Of a stretch of DNA of 64,000 bases, positions 50,838 to 59,194 are shown piece by piece. Origin of the DNA: Allokutzneria sp. A3M-2-11 16 (GTDB lineage: Bacteria > Actinomycetota > Actinomycetes > Mycobacteriales > Pseudonocardiaceae); the NCBI RefSeq assembly GCF_024213555.1, contig NZ_JANAVO010000001.1:3162001-3226000 (forward strand). The letters are read 5' to 3'. The notes under the pieces are model-generated. The model was not told the origin of the DNA. It was given only the letters and a program-made list of their open reading frames with translations, and did no database searches. The number at the start of each line of letters is the position of its first letter. Within the stretch, counting starts at the first letter, position 1. The position numbers and the translations under genes were made by a program.

Positions 50838-52012
50838 TCCGCGACCAGCTGGAGCGGGCGGAACGGACCACCACCGCACTTGGGACAGCCAGCCGCGCGA
50901 AGGTCGGCGACGGAGTTCCACTGCGCGCCGACGCCGACGGGGAACCGCTCGGAGCAGGAGACGCACTCGTACTCGCGCTGCCGGGAACGCTTCTCCCTGG
51001 TGTAGAGCGGGCCCTCGTAACTGCCCTCGACCAGCGACGCGGTCGTCGCCGTGGTCAGCAGGTGCTGGAGGAAGCCGGTCCCGCCGAGGATGCCGGAACC
51101 CTCGTACTCGTTGAAGTTGCGGATCATGCCGTGGGTGACCAGACCGAGGTCGAGCACCTCGCGCTGGACGTCCAGCATCTCCTCGGTTCCCTTGGCGCCG
51201 AAGGAGAACAGCACGTTGCGCGCGGCTCCGGGCTTGAGGCCCTCGACGACGCGGGAGAGGAACAGCTTCGCGCCCTCGGCGGTGTAGGGCGGGTCGGTCA
51301 TGCCCGCGTCGAACCGGCCGCGCAGGTCCTCCGGCAGCGGGTCGCGCAGGTCGTGCTGGACCAGGTCGACGTCGATGCCGAGGGTGTCGGCGGTGTCGGC
51401 GATGTACTCCAGGATGTCCGCTGACAGGTCGACCACGGTGACGTTGCTGGCCAGCGGCACGTCCAGGACGTCGCTGACCACGCCGATGGCGATCGAGACC
51501 AGGTCGTCGTCGCCGACGAGCAGCACCGAGCCGCCCGGCAGCACCCCCGCCCTGATCAGCGCGAGCACCCGGCGGATCTTGGTCTCGGCGGTGCACAGCG
51601 ACTGGTCCAGCGCGACGTTCACGCCGGGCGCGGCCGCCATGATCCGCTTCATCCGCTCGACGGCCTCGTTGAGCACCGCCGGGATGGCGATCTCCAGGCC
51701 GCCGCAGCGGTAGCAGTCCGGGTTGAGGTTGAGCTCGACGCCCAGCTCGGTGGTCAGCGCGTGCCCGCGCGGGGTGAGCCGGGACGGCCGCTCCTCGCCG
51801 AGCAGGCCGCGGCTGCGCAGCTCGTTGCCGACGGCGGCGACGATCGGCAGCGGCAGGCCGGTGCGGCGGCTGATGGCCCTGGTCGGTGCGGGCGCGAGCT
51901 GGCGGAAGGCCTGCAGGATGGCGCGGACGCCCATCTCGCCTTCCTGGAGCCGCACGGCGTCGGCGACCTCGGCGAGCAGGGCGAGGTCGGGGTTCGGGGA
52001 CTCGGCGCTCAT
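50834..52012 (-). CDS. Bis-aminopropyl spermidine synthase (BpsA)-family protein
   Basis: 392 residues from ATG 52012 (no strong ribosome site; an upstream in-frame start is possible). An N-terminal winged-helix region (ISRRTGLPLPIVAAVGNELR; RLTPRGHAL) is followed by a zinc-type NPDCYRCGGLEI motif, then the aminopropyltransferase core: VLLVGDDDLVSIAIGV, TVVDLSADILEYI, AGMTDPPYTAEGAKLF. A C-terminal zinc ribbon (EYECVSCSERFPVG ... GCPKCGGG) ends the protein. Archaeal and thermophile BpsA transfers aminopropyl groups from decarboxylated SAM to make branched polyamines. Co-location with a SpeD homologue fits a decarboxylated-SAM or amine-dependent pathway, but product unknown. Confidence 0.88.
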   Translation of the reverse strand: MSAESPNPDLALLAEVADAVRLQEGEMGVRAILQAFRQLAPAPTRAISRRTGLPLPIVAAVGNELRSRGLLGEERPSRLTPRGHALTTELGVELNLNPDCYRCGGLEIAIPAVLNEAVERMKRIMAAAPGVNVALDQSLCTAETKIRRVLALIRAGVLPGGSVLLVGDDDLVSIAIGVVSDVLDVPLASNVTVVDLSADILEYIADTADTLGIDVDLVQHDLRDPLPEDLRGRFDAGMTDPPYTAEGAKLFLSRVVEGLKPGAARNVLFSFGAKGTEEMLDVQREVLDLGLVTHGMIRNFNEYEGSGILGGTGFLQHLLTTATTASLVEGSYEGPLYTREKRSRQREYECVSCSERFPVGVGAQWNSVADLRAAGCPKCGGGPFRPLQLVAE

Positions 52013-52103
52013 GAGGCGAACCGCGGGCAGATCGGCACGATGGTGTTCAGCATGGTCCGGCGAGCTTAGCAACCGGGTAGCTCACCAGCGGGTATGCCCG
52101 TCC

Positions 52104-52469
52104 TCACTTGGTGGCCCGGAGCAGGCGGGAGACGTTGGTGCGCACCGGGGACAGCCCGTCCTCGATGGTGGCGATCATGCGCTCGGCGTTGATCCGGCCG
52201 TAGGCGAGCAGATCGATGTTGGCCAGGTTGAACTCCGGCCAGGTGTGGATGCTCAGGTGCGACTGCGAGAGCACCAGCACCGCGGTCACCGCGCCGTTGG
52301 GGAACACGTGCCGGGACTCACCGAGGACCTTCGCGTTGCCCGCCAGCGCCGCGTCGGTGAGCAGCCGCAGCAGCGCGGGTTCGTCCGTCAGGATCGCCGG
52401 GTCCGCGACCCACGCGTCCACCGCGTAGGAACACAGCTCGTCCACCTCGACCTCGCCGTCACCTGCCAT
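52104..52469 (-). CDS. SpeD-like (S-adenosylmethionine decarboxylase fold) protein
   Basis: 121 residues from ATG 52469. LSQSHLSIHTWPEFN (68-81) is the pyruvoyl-processing region of SpeD, with Ser70 as the pyruvoyl precursor and His75. Compared with the Thermotoga enzyme the residue before the cleavage Ser is Gln instead of Glu, and the catalytic Cys position (20 residues after the Ser) is Tyr90. SpeD-fold decarboxylases that use ornithine or arginine are known, so a changed substrate is possible, or processing may be lost. First gene of the operon; 117 bases separate it from a divergent response regulator with a TACGAT -10-like site. Confidence 0.88.
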   Translation of the reverse strand: MAGDGEVEVDELCSYAVDAWVADPAILTDEPALLRLLTDAALAGNAKVLGESRHVFPNGAVTAVLVLSQSHLSIHTWPEFNLANIDLLAYGRINAERMIATIEDGLSPVRTNVSRLLRATK

Positions 52470-52586
52470 GGCGCGAGAGTAGTTGGTAACCGACCGGAGG
52501 ACTTCCCGGAGCCGTCGGGCACCCCCGTACGATCGACGCGATCTGTCGCTCGTCCTCGGGCGGGCGACGAGTCCGAGGGAGGCCGG

Positions 52587-53795
52587 GTGTCGAAACCAGT
52601 TCGGCTGGGCGAGCGGGACATCCGGGTCCTGCTGGTCGAGGACGATGACGGCGACGCCTTCCTGGTCGAAGAGCACCTGTCATTGCACGGCAGCCACATC
52701 CGCCTCACCAGGGTGCGCACCCTCGCCGAGGCCGAGGCCAAGATCGTCGGCAGACGGGTCGACTGCGTGCTGCTCGACCTGCAACTGCCGGACGCCACCG
52801 GGCTCGACGGCCTGCGCAGGCTGCGGTCGGTCAGGAACGCGGGCGGCGTCGCGTTCATCGTGCTGACCGGGCACGACGACCAGCAGCAGGGCGTGGCCGC
52901 CGTCGCGACGGGAGCGCAGGACTACCTGATCAAGGGCGATGTGGACGGCAGGCTGCTCGCCAGGGCCATCCGCTACGCCATCGAGCGGTTGCGCGCGGAG
53001 GAGACGCAGCGCCAGCTCGACGAGGAACGGTTGCGCGGTGAGGAGAACGCGCGGCTGGAGCGCGGTCTGCTGCCGTCGCCGCTGCTGCGCGACCCGCACA
53101 CGACCTTCGTCGCCCGGTACCGCGCGGGCGGGGCCACGATGCTCGTCGGCGGTGACTTCTACGACGCGGTGCAGACCGAGGACGGCACGGTGCACGTCGT
53201 CATCGGCGACGTCTGCGGGCACGGTCCGGACGAGGCCGCGGTCGGCGTGTGCCTGCGGATCGCCTGGCGCGCTCTGGTGCTCTCGGGTCAGCCGACCGAG
53301 GTGATTCTCCGTACGCTGCAACAGGTTCTGCTCGCCGAGCGGTTGCGGCGCGGGGTCTTCGCGACCATCGCGACGATCTCGGTCAGCCCCGACCAGCAGA
53401 CCGCGACGATGCACCTGGCCGGGCACCCGGAACCGCTGCTGATCAGCGAGGGCCGGGCCGTCGCGGTGCCGAGGGACGAGGCGGGGATGCCGCTGGGCAT
53501 CGACCCGCAGGCGAGCTGGCTGCCGATGACCCTCGACCTGCCGCCGGACTGGGCGCTGGTGCTCTACACCGACGGGCTGATCGAGGGCCGCGTCGGCGAC
53601 GGGCCCGAACGCCTTGGCGTGGAAGGACTGCACGAGCTGATCGAGTCGCGGATCGGGCAGGACGCGCGCTGGCGCTCGTCCCCGCACACGCTGCTCGACC
53701 ACCTCATCGAGCGGACCGAGGCCATGCACGGCCAGCGGCTCACCGACGACGTGGCCGTGCTGCTGCTGACCTCGAACTACCGGCGGCCGCGGTGA
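52587..53795 (+). CDS. Response regulator with PP2C (RsbU-type) phosphatase output
   Basis: 402 residues from GTG 52587 (GAGGGAGGCC upstream). Receiver: VLLVEDDDGDAFLVEEHL, VLLDLQLPDATGLDGL, FIVLTGHDDQQQGVAAVATG, DYLIKGDVDG. A helical linker (~135-160) leads to a SpoIIE/PP2C domain: FVARYRAGGATMLVGGDFYD, VIGDVCGHGPDEAAVG, LAGHPEPLLISEGRAV, VLYTDGLIEGR, DDVAVLLL, with the metal-binding Asp residues present. It dephosphorylates an anti-anti-sigma factor or similar protein under control of the kinase next door, whose GTG overlaps its stop. Confidence 0.93.
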   Translation: MSKPVRLGERDIRVLLVEDDDGDAFLVEEHLSLHGSHIRLTRVRTLAEAEAKIVGRRVDCVLLDLQLPDATGLDGLRRLRSVRNAGGVAFIVLTGHDDQQQGVAAVATGAQDYLIKGDVDGRLLARAIRYAIERLRAEETQRQLDEERLRGEENARLERGLLPSPLLRDPHTTFVARYRAGGATMLVGGDFYDAVQTEDGTVHVVIGDVCGHGPDEAAVGVCLRIAWRALVLSGQPTEVILRTLQQVLLAERLRRGVFATIATISVSPDQQTATMHLAGHPEPLLISEGRAVAVPRDEAGMPLGIDPQASWLPMTLDLPPDWALVLYTDGLIEGRVGDGPERLGVEGLHELIESRIGQDARWRSSPHTLLDHLIERTEAMHGQRLTDDVAVLLLTSNYRRPR

Positions 53796-55324
53796 CCCGC
53801 TCCCTCGGCCGCTGGCTGCTGGCCGCAGGAGCGTTCCTGTTGGCGTTCGCGGTGACCGCGATCCTGCTGGGCGCCTACGCGATCACCGAGCTGACCGATG
53901 CCCGGCGCACGGGCACCACCTACGTCGACCCCGCGGCCCGGCTGGCGCAGAGGATGACCACCGCGTTCCTCGACCAGGAAACGGGCGTGCGGGGTTACGT
54001 GCTGACCGGCCGCGCGGACTTCCTGGAGCCCTACCGGACCGGCGTGCGCGACGCCACCGAGGTGCGCGCGCGGCTCACCGAGCTGACCAAGAACGGCGGC
54101 CAGCTCGAACGGTCCAACCTCGACGCGATCGATGTGGCGAACCAGGCGTGGGTGAGCGGCTACATCGAGCCGACCCTGGAGATCGTCCGCACCCGCGGAG
54201 CCTCCGGGAACACCGGCAACTCCGCCCGCGGCAAGATCCTGTTCGACGCGGTCCGGGCCGCGCTCGACCGGCAGACCGAGCACTACGACATCCTGCGCGG
54301 GGACTCGCAGCGGCGGGTCGACAACGCGGGGGCGACGCTGATCACGCTTTGCGTGACGGTCGCCGTGCTGCTGGTGCTGGCGATCATCGCGTTGTTCCTC
54401 GGCACCCGGCGGGTGGTGCTGAAGCCGCTGGCCGACCTGCGCGCCGAGGCCCGGCGGGTGGCCGGTGGCGACTTCGACCACCAGCTCGCCGTGCACGGCC
54501 CCCGCGAGATCCTCGACCTCGGGCACGACGTCGACGAGATGCGCGGCCACATCCTCCGCGAGCTGGACGCGCTGCAGAGCGCCCACCGCGCGCTCGACGC
54601 GCAGGCCCGCGAGCTCCAGCGCTCCAACGCGGAACTGGAGCAGTTCGCCTACGTCGCCTCGCACGACCTCCAGGAGCCGCTGCGCAAGGTCGCCGGGTTC
54701 TGCCAGCTGCTGTCGACCAGGTACCGCGGTCAGCTCGACGAGCGGGCGGACCAGTACGTCGACTTCGCGGTGGACGGCGCCAAGCGGATGCAGGTGCTGA
54801 TCAACGACCTGCTGGCGTTCTCCCGGGTCGGCCGGACCAGTGGCGAGGCGCGCGCGGTGGACAGCGCGGAGCTGGTCGCGCAGGCCCAGCGGAACCTGGC
54901 CGCCGCCATCGAGGACAGCGGCGCGGAGGTCGTCGCCGAGGACCTGCCGACGGTGTGCGGCGAGGCGTCGCTGCTGACCACGGTGTTCCAGAACCTGATC
55001 AGCAACGCGATCAAGTTCCGCGGCGAGCAGCCGCCGCGGCTGCGCATCGACGTGCGGCCGGTCGACGGGATGTGGGAGTTCTCCTGCTCCGACAACGGGA
55101 TCGGCATCGAGCCGCAGTACGCCGAGCGGATCTTCGTGATCTTCCAGCGGTTGCACCCGAAGGAGGCGTACGCGGGTACTGGCATCGGCCTCGCCCTGTG
55201 CCGCAAGATCATCGAGCACCACGGTGGCACCATCCGGCTGGACACCGAGCACCAGGGCGGGTCGCGCTTCGTCTTCACCCTGCCCGCCGCCCCCGACGCG
55301 ACAACCGAAGGTGGCCATGACTGA
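53792..55324 (+). CDS. CHASE3-HAMP sensor histidine kinase
   Basis: 510 residues from GTG 53792 (GTGA overlap). Membrane helix ~8-30, CHASE3 sensor ~35-180 ([29 protein letters not shown]), second helix ~190-215, HAMP ([20 protein letters not shown]), coiled coil, H box [20 protein letters not shown], and ATPase ([55 protein letters not shown]). It resembles phytochrome-like and Hpk-type kinases that use Rcp1 regulators. It sits between the two response regulator genes and probably phosphorylates both. Confidence 0.93.
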   Translation: MTRSLGRWLLAAGAFLLAFAVTAILLGAYAITELTDARRTGTTYVDPAARLAQRMTTAFLDQETGVRGYVLTGRADFLEPYRTGVRDATEVRARLTELTKNGGQLERSNLDAIDVANQAWVSGYIEPTLEIVRTRGASGNTGNSARGKILFDAVRAALDRQTEHYDILRGDSQRRVDNAGATLITLCVTVAVLLVLAIIALFLGTRRVVLKPLADLRAEARRVAGGDFDHQLAVHGPREILDLGHDVDEMRGHILRELDALQSAHRALDAQARELQRSNAELEQFAYVASHDLQEPLRKVAGFCQLLSTRYRGQLDERADQYVDFAVDGAKRMQVLINDLLAFSRVGRTSGEARAVDSAELVAQAQRNLAAAIEDSGAEVVAEDLPTVCGEASLLTTVFQNLISNAIKFRGEQPPRLRIDVRPVDGMWEFSCSDNGIGIEPQYAERIFVIFQRLHPKEAYAGTGIGLALCRKIIEHHGGTIRLDTEHQGGSRFVFTLPAAPDATTEGGHD

Positions 55325-55760
55325 CCAGACCTCGCTCCCCCCGTTTGACGTGCTGCTGGTCGAGGACGATCCGGGCGACGTGCTGATGACCCAGGAAGCC
55401 TTCGAGCTGCACAAGATCCGCAACAACCTGCACGTGGTCTCCGACGGCGTCCAGGCACTGGCCTTCCTGCGCCGGGAGGGCGCCTACGCGAACGCCCCGC
55501 GCCCCGGGCTGGTCCTGCTCGACCTGAACCTGCCGAAGAAGGACGGCCGCGAGGTCCTCGCCGAGATCAAGGCCGACGAGTCGCTGCGCACGATCCCGGT
55601 GGTGGTGCTGACCACGTCCGAGGCGGAGGAGGACATCCTGCGCAGCTACGACCTGCACGCCAACGCCTACGTCACCAAACCGGTCGACTTCCACCGGTTC
55701 GTGGAGATCGTCCAGCGCATCGACGACTTCTTCGTCACCGTGGTCAAGCTCCCGCGCTGA
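55317..55760 (+). CDS. Single-domain response regulator (Rcp1-type)
   Basis: 147 residues from ATG 55317, overlapping the kinase stop by 8 bases. [80 protein letters not shown]: a complete receiver with no output domain. Rcp1-like proteins act as phosphate shuttles or sinks for CHASE3/phytochrome kinases. It may compete with the PP2C regulator for phosphate. Confidence 0.95.
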   Translation: MTDQTSLPPFDVLLVEDDPGDVLMTQEAFELHKIRNNLHVVSDGVQALAFLRREGAYANAPRPGLVLLDLNLPKKDGREVLAEIKADESLRTIPVVVLTTSEAEEDILRSYDLHANAYVTKPVDFHRFVEIVQRIDDFFVTVVKLPR

Positions 55761-55775
55761 ACCTAGATTGGCGCC

Positions 55776-56219
55776 ATGGCAGCGGACCAGGTCGTCTCCC
55801 GAAGCGTCGTCATCAACGCCCCGCCGGAGCGCGTCTTCGAGGTGCTGGCCAACCCGTACGAGCACGCCAACTTCGACGGGTCCGGCAGCGTGCGCGGGCA
55901 GGTGCACGGACCAGGACGGCTTGCGCTTGGCACGAAGTTCGGCATGCGGATGCGCGTCCTGCTGCCCTACCGGATCGAGAACGAGGTCGTGGAGTTCGAG
56001 CCGGACCGGCTGATCGCCTGGCAGCACACCGGGCGCCACCGCTGGCGCTACCGGCTGGAGCCCGCCGAGGGCGGCACGCTGGTCACCGAGAGCTTCGACT
56101 GGGGCACCGCGCGCTCACCGAAAGCGCTGGAGCTGCTGGGGTACCCCAAGCGCAACGCGAAGTCGATCGAGCAGACCCTGGCGCGGCTGAAGACGCTCAT
56201 CGAGCAGCGCGCGGGCTGA
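55776..56219 (+). CDS. SRPBCC-family protein
   Basis: 147 residues from ATG 55776. VVSRSVVINAPPERVFEVLA is the opening strand/helix of the START/Bet v1-like (polyketide cyclase/dehydrase) fold; IENEVVEFEPDRLIAWQHTG and LEPAEGGTLVTESFDWGTA are the following strands. Binds a hydrophobic ligand; the substrate is unknown. Downstream of the kinase operon by 15 bases and possibly co-transcribed. Confidence 0.88.
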   Translation: MAADQVVSRSVVINAPPERVFEVLANPYEHANFDGSGSVRGQVHGPGRLALGTKFGMRMRVLLPYRIENEVVEFEPDRLIAWQHTGRHRWRYRLEPAEGGTLVTESFDWGTARSPKALELLGYPKRNAKSIEQTLARLKTLIEQRAG

Positions 56220-56312
56220 TCGGTTCCGGCTGATCTGTTCTGTGATGCCGCCGTGCTCTCCATGATCCCGGCCGCGCGGATCATGGGTCACTCCGCGTTG
56301 ACAGGGGTGGCC

Positions 56313-56873
56313 ATGAACTGGCGAATACGGGGCGTCGTCGCCCTGCTCGTGCTCTTGATGACGACCGCGTGCGGTGCGGACGGAACGGTGAAGCTGGCAC
56401 CGCCGTTCCTGCCGATCGCCTTCGGCATCAACAGCAAGGGCGATGTGACCGTCTCCTACGACAAGTCCTTCGTGACACCGCTCGGTCGGCTCACCTTCGG
56501 CGCGGACCTGCCCGTGGTGGACGAGGCCGAGGGGCATCTGCTGGTGATCCAGCAACGGGTGGCTAACCGGGACGTCCGCGACCTCTACACGCTGCGCGTC
56601 GAGGGCAACCTCGCCGCCTGCCTGACCGGGCGGTTCCACCTCGGCGTCTCCGGGAACACCATCACCCTGGTGCTGCTGACCCAGGTGAGCCGGTTCTGGC
56701 TGGTCGCGGCCACCGACAACCCGCGCTCCGCGTGCCCGCCGGAGCCCGGCATCACCCGCGCCCTGCCGACGACGCGGCCCCGGCCGACGACCACCACGTC
56801 CCGGCCGACCACCACCTCCAGGCCGCCCGTCACCACGACGAGCAGGTGGCCCTTCGTGACCACGACCCGCTAG
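56313..56873 (+). CDS. Lipoprotein with Thr/Pro-rich C-terminal tail
   Basis: 186 residues from ATG 56313; the upstream in-frame ATG at 56253 would spoil the signal peptide. Signal peptide with TTAC lipobox (Cys ~22). The folded part (FLPIAFGINSKGDVTVSYDK; LGRLTFGADLPVV; LLVIQQRVANRDVRDLYTLR) is strand-rich, and the last ~40 residues are a TTRPRPTTTT-type linker as in wall-associated proteins. Function unknown. The gene nearly meets the convergent one at 56875. Confidence 0.75.
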   Translation: MNWRIRGVVALLVLLMTTACGADGTVKLAPPFLPIAFGINSKGDVTVSYDKSFVTPLGRLTFGADLPVVDEAEGHLLVIQQRVANRDVRDLYTLRVEGNLAACLTGRFHLGVSGNTITLVLLTQVSRFWLVAATDNPRSACPPEPGITRALPTTRPRPTTTTSRPTTTSRPPVTTTSRWPFVTTTR

Positions 56874-56874
56874 G

Positions 56875-57210
56875 TCACCAGCGGCGGGACCGCGCCGTCC
56901 GCGTCGACCTGTTCCGCGACAGCGACGGCTGTCCGGACCGGTGCGCGACCGGTCGTTCACTTCGGGGCAGCGAGTCGAGGTCCCGCACCACGCGGATCCG
57001 GGTGGTCTCCGGCGCCAGTTCCCAGGCGCGGAGATCGCTCGGATACGGGTGGAAACCGTGGCACAGCAACGTGTCGCGGAGCGCCCACATCGGCGGCGCG
57101 ACGTCGGGGTCGTGCTCGATCCGGAACTCCAGCTGCTCGCCCACCCGCATCACCCAATGGGTCTCGGTCTTGCGGTGCAACCGCGCAGTCTCGGCGTCAG
57201 TGGTGATCAT
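56875..57210 (-). CDS. Hypothetical protein
   Basis: 111 residues from ATG 57210 (GGAGGCCCAG upstream). HWVMRVGEQLEFRIEHDPDV, PPMWALRDTLLCHGFHPYPS and LRAWELAPETTRIRVVRDLD suggest a small alpha/beta protein; the last ~30 residues are Arg/Ser rich and low complexity, perhaps an out-of-frame or unselected extension. No family recognised. Confidence 0.6.
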   Translation of the reverse strand: MITTDAETARLHRKTETHWVMRVGEQLEFRIEHDPDVAPPMWALRDTLLCHGFHPYPSDLRAWELAPETTRIRVVRDLDSLPRSERPVAHRSGQPSLSRNRSTRTARSRRW

Positions 57211-57277
57211 CTGGGCCTCCGGTTCCGGCTTCCTCGACACAGCGAAGCCCTCCGGTACCTACCCAGTCGGGTGACGA

Positions 57278-57853
57278 TTAATCGCCCGCGAGTGGAAAAC
57301 CGCTGTGGGCGCGTTCACCAGCGGGTTCGGCAGCGGGTTCGGCGTAGACCCGGTTGATGCTCGTGCCGAGCTTGCCGATGTCGGCCCCGTACACGTGGAT
57401 CGACACCGCGAGGCTGTCGCCGTCGTTGCGCACCCGGTGCACGTCGCGGTCGGGCGGTACCAGCCAGCACACCTCGCCAGGCGCGTTGTGGCTCGTCGAG
57501 CGCTGGTGCGGTACCCCGGCCTCGTCCAGCTCGTAGCAGATCTCCTCTTCCCTGCCGCGCAGGACGCCGACCACGCACCAGCACACGTGGTCGTGCACGG
57601 GCGTCTGCTGGCCCGGCAGCCACACCAGCGACACGACGGAGAACCGGGACAGCGGGTCGACGTGCACGACGTGCTGGCGGTAGCCGTCCGGGGCGGGCTC
57701 CATGTGCTCCGGCCCGAGCACGCCTCCAGATCCGAGCAGGTCCCGCAGTGCGTCGGCGACCTCCGCCGCCCGTGCTCCTGGGCGGGATTCGGCCGCTACC
57801 AACAGTTCCAGGTCAAGGACGAACTCGCGCATGCGCTCGGTCAGCATCGTCAT
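57278..57853 (-). CDS. Cysteine dioxygenase-family protein
   Basis: 191 residues from ATG 57853. The cupin metal site is TPVHDHVCWCVVGVLRGREE (His87, His89) with the third His in DRDVHRVRN; YELDEAGVPHQRS and SIHVYGADIGKLGTSINRVY follow as in bacterial CDO-like thiol dioxygenases. The enzyme adds O2 to cysteine or another thiol (3-mercaptopropionate type possible), making a sulfinate. Divergent from LysR with 123 bases between, so LysR is its probable regulator. Confidence 0.9.
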   Translation of the reverse strand: MTMLTERMREFVLDLELLVAAESRPGARAAEVADALRDLLGSGGVLGPEHMEPAPDGYRQHVVHVDPLSRFSVVSLVWLPGQQTPVHDHVCWCVVGVLRGREEEICYELDEAGVPHQRSTSHNAPGEVCWLVPPDRDVHRVRNDGDSLAVSIHVYGADIGKLGTSINRVYAEPAAEPAGERAHSGFPLAGD

Positions 57854-57976
57854 CACCCTCCGCGTCCGATCGTGCTGGCGTCCGGACGGGTGGTCCAATC
57901 ACCGTTGCGCAGGGCTTGCCCAAGCTCCGCTTATGCGAGCCCGCCACGACCGCGTCAGGCGTGGTACTGCTGGGAA

Positions 57977-58876
57977 ATGCTCGAGCTACGCCACCTCCGG
58001 ATGCTGCGGGAGATCGCACGCACCGGTTCGTACTCGGCCGCCGCGGTGAACCTCGGCTACACGCAGCCCGCGATCAGCCAGCAGGTCAAGGCCCTGGAAC
58101 GGGTCTACGGCACCCCGCTGCTGGTCCGGCTGGGCAGACGGATGCGCTTCACCGAGGCGGGCGCGGAGCTGGTGCGCTCCGCCCAGGTCATCCTCGCCGG
58201 GGTCGCCGCGGCCGAGCAGCGGGTCGACGCCATCGCCGGGCGCCGCTCGGGCCGGGTGCGCCTGGTGGTGTTCCCCAGCGGCAGCGCGACCCTGGTGCCG
58301 CCCGCCGCCGCCCAGGTCCGCCGGGACCACCCGGGCATCCGGATGTCCCTGGCCGAGGCGGAGCCGCCCGAGTCGATCGAGCTCGTCCGTTCCGGCGAAT
58401 GCGATCTCGCGCTGACCTTCGCCTTCCTCGACGAGCCCGACGCCGCGGGCCTGCTGCGCGTCCGGCTGTTCACCGATCCGCTGGTGGCGCTGCTGCCCTC
58501 CGGGCACCGCCTCGCCGAGGCCGAGTCGGTGTCGCTGACCGACCTCGCCGAGGAGCAGTGGATCGCCGGGTGCGCCGTCTGCCGCGGTCACCTGGTGCGC
58601 ATCTGCCAGGCGGCGGGCTTCGAGCCGGAGATCACCTTCGCCACCGACGACAACCTCGCGGTGCAGGCGTTGGTGGCCGCCGATCTCGGCGTCGCCGTCG
58701 TCCCGGAGCTGATGTTGACCGCCGCGTGGCGCCCGGACATCGTCGCGCGCCCGGTGCACCCCGCGATGTGCCGCGAGGTGTTCCTGTACACCTGGCCGGA
58801 CCTGATGCGCGTGCCGACCGTGCGGACCACCGTGGCCGCCCTCCGCCGCGTAGCCCGCACCGTAGGCGCCCGCTGA
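57977..58876 (+). CDS. LysR-family transcriptional regulator
   Basis: 299 residues from ATG 57977. The winged HTH is MLELRHLRMLREIARTGSYS, AAAVNLGYTQPAISQQVKAL, TPLLVRLGRRMRFTEAGAEL; the effector domain (VRLVVFPSGSATLVPPAAAQ; VALLPSGHRLA; FATDDNLAVQALVAADLGVA) is of the LysR_substrate type. Divergent from the cysteine dioxygenase gene and likely controls it, perhaps in response to a sulfur compound. Confidence 0.95.
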   Translation: MLELRHLRMLREIARTGSYSAAAVNLGYTQPAISQQVKALERVYGTPLLVRLGRRMRFTEAGAELVRSAQVILAGVAAAEQRVDAIAGRRSGRVRLVVFPSGSATLVPPAAAQVRRDHPGIRMSLAEAEPPESIELVRSGECDLALTFAFLDEPDAAGLLRVRLFTDPLVALLPSGHRLAEAESVSLTDLAEEQWIAGCAVCRGHLVRICQAAGFEPEITFATDDNLAVQALVAADLGVAVVPELMLTAAWRPDIVARPVHPAMCREVFLYTWPDLMRVPTVRTTVAALRRVARTVGAR

Positions 58877-58985
58877 CATCCCTACGCCGCAACGTCCCTG
58901 ACACTGCAACGCCCCTGACATCGCAACACCCCTTGCACCGCAACGTCCCCTGACGTCGCAACGCCCCCTTGCGCCGCAACACTTC
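58874..58985. repeat. Tandem array of ~17-18-bp degenerate repeats with GCAAC core
   Basis: GCAAC recurs at 58889, 58906, 58923, 58940, 58958 and 58976, with spacings of 17, 17, 17, 18 and 18 bases; each unit resembles CTGACxxCGCAACGCCC. The array starts at the LysR stop. It may be a protein-binding array or replication-slippage product. Confidence 0.8.
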
Positions 58986-59038
58986 TCAACCGTTGCGCAC
59001 AACGTGTCGGCACCGATCAACCGTGCCGAGGTCGGGGT

Positions 59039-59157
59039 GTCTTCAAGTACCACCAACCCCACCTCCCACCGTCTTCAACCGCCCCCAACCTCGTGCGCCC
59101 GCCGGGGTTGGGGGCGGTTTGAGACCTCTGCGGGGTGGGTTGGTGGTACTTGAAGAC
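59039..59157. repeat. Large double inverted repeat (cruciform-like), convergent intergenic region
   Basis: Outer arms GTCTTCAAGTACCACCAACCC (59039-59059) and its exact complement (59137-59157) are 21 bp. Inner arms GTCTTCAACCGCCCCCAACC (59071-59090) and GGTTGGGGGCGGTTTGAGAC (59106-59125) match in 18 of 20. The outer-arm ends also occur at 33698 and 33914. With the tandem array this fills the 318-base spacer between convergent lysR and the next gene, where no protein gene is seen. It may terminate both genes. Confidence 0.85.
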
Positions 59158-59194
59158 CGGCCAACTCGGTCTCAGGTTGGGATGGGATGGGGCG

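Noticed and set aside
51723-52586. N-terminal extension of the PP2C regulator
   Set aside because: It runs antisense to the SpeD- and BpsA-like genes; GTG 52587 has a strong ribosome site and starts a complete receiver.
58889-58980. Possible CRISPR array
   Set aside because: The units are 17-18 bp with no spacers of equal length, and no cas gene is in the window.
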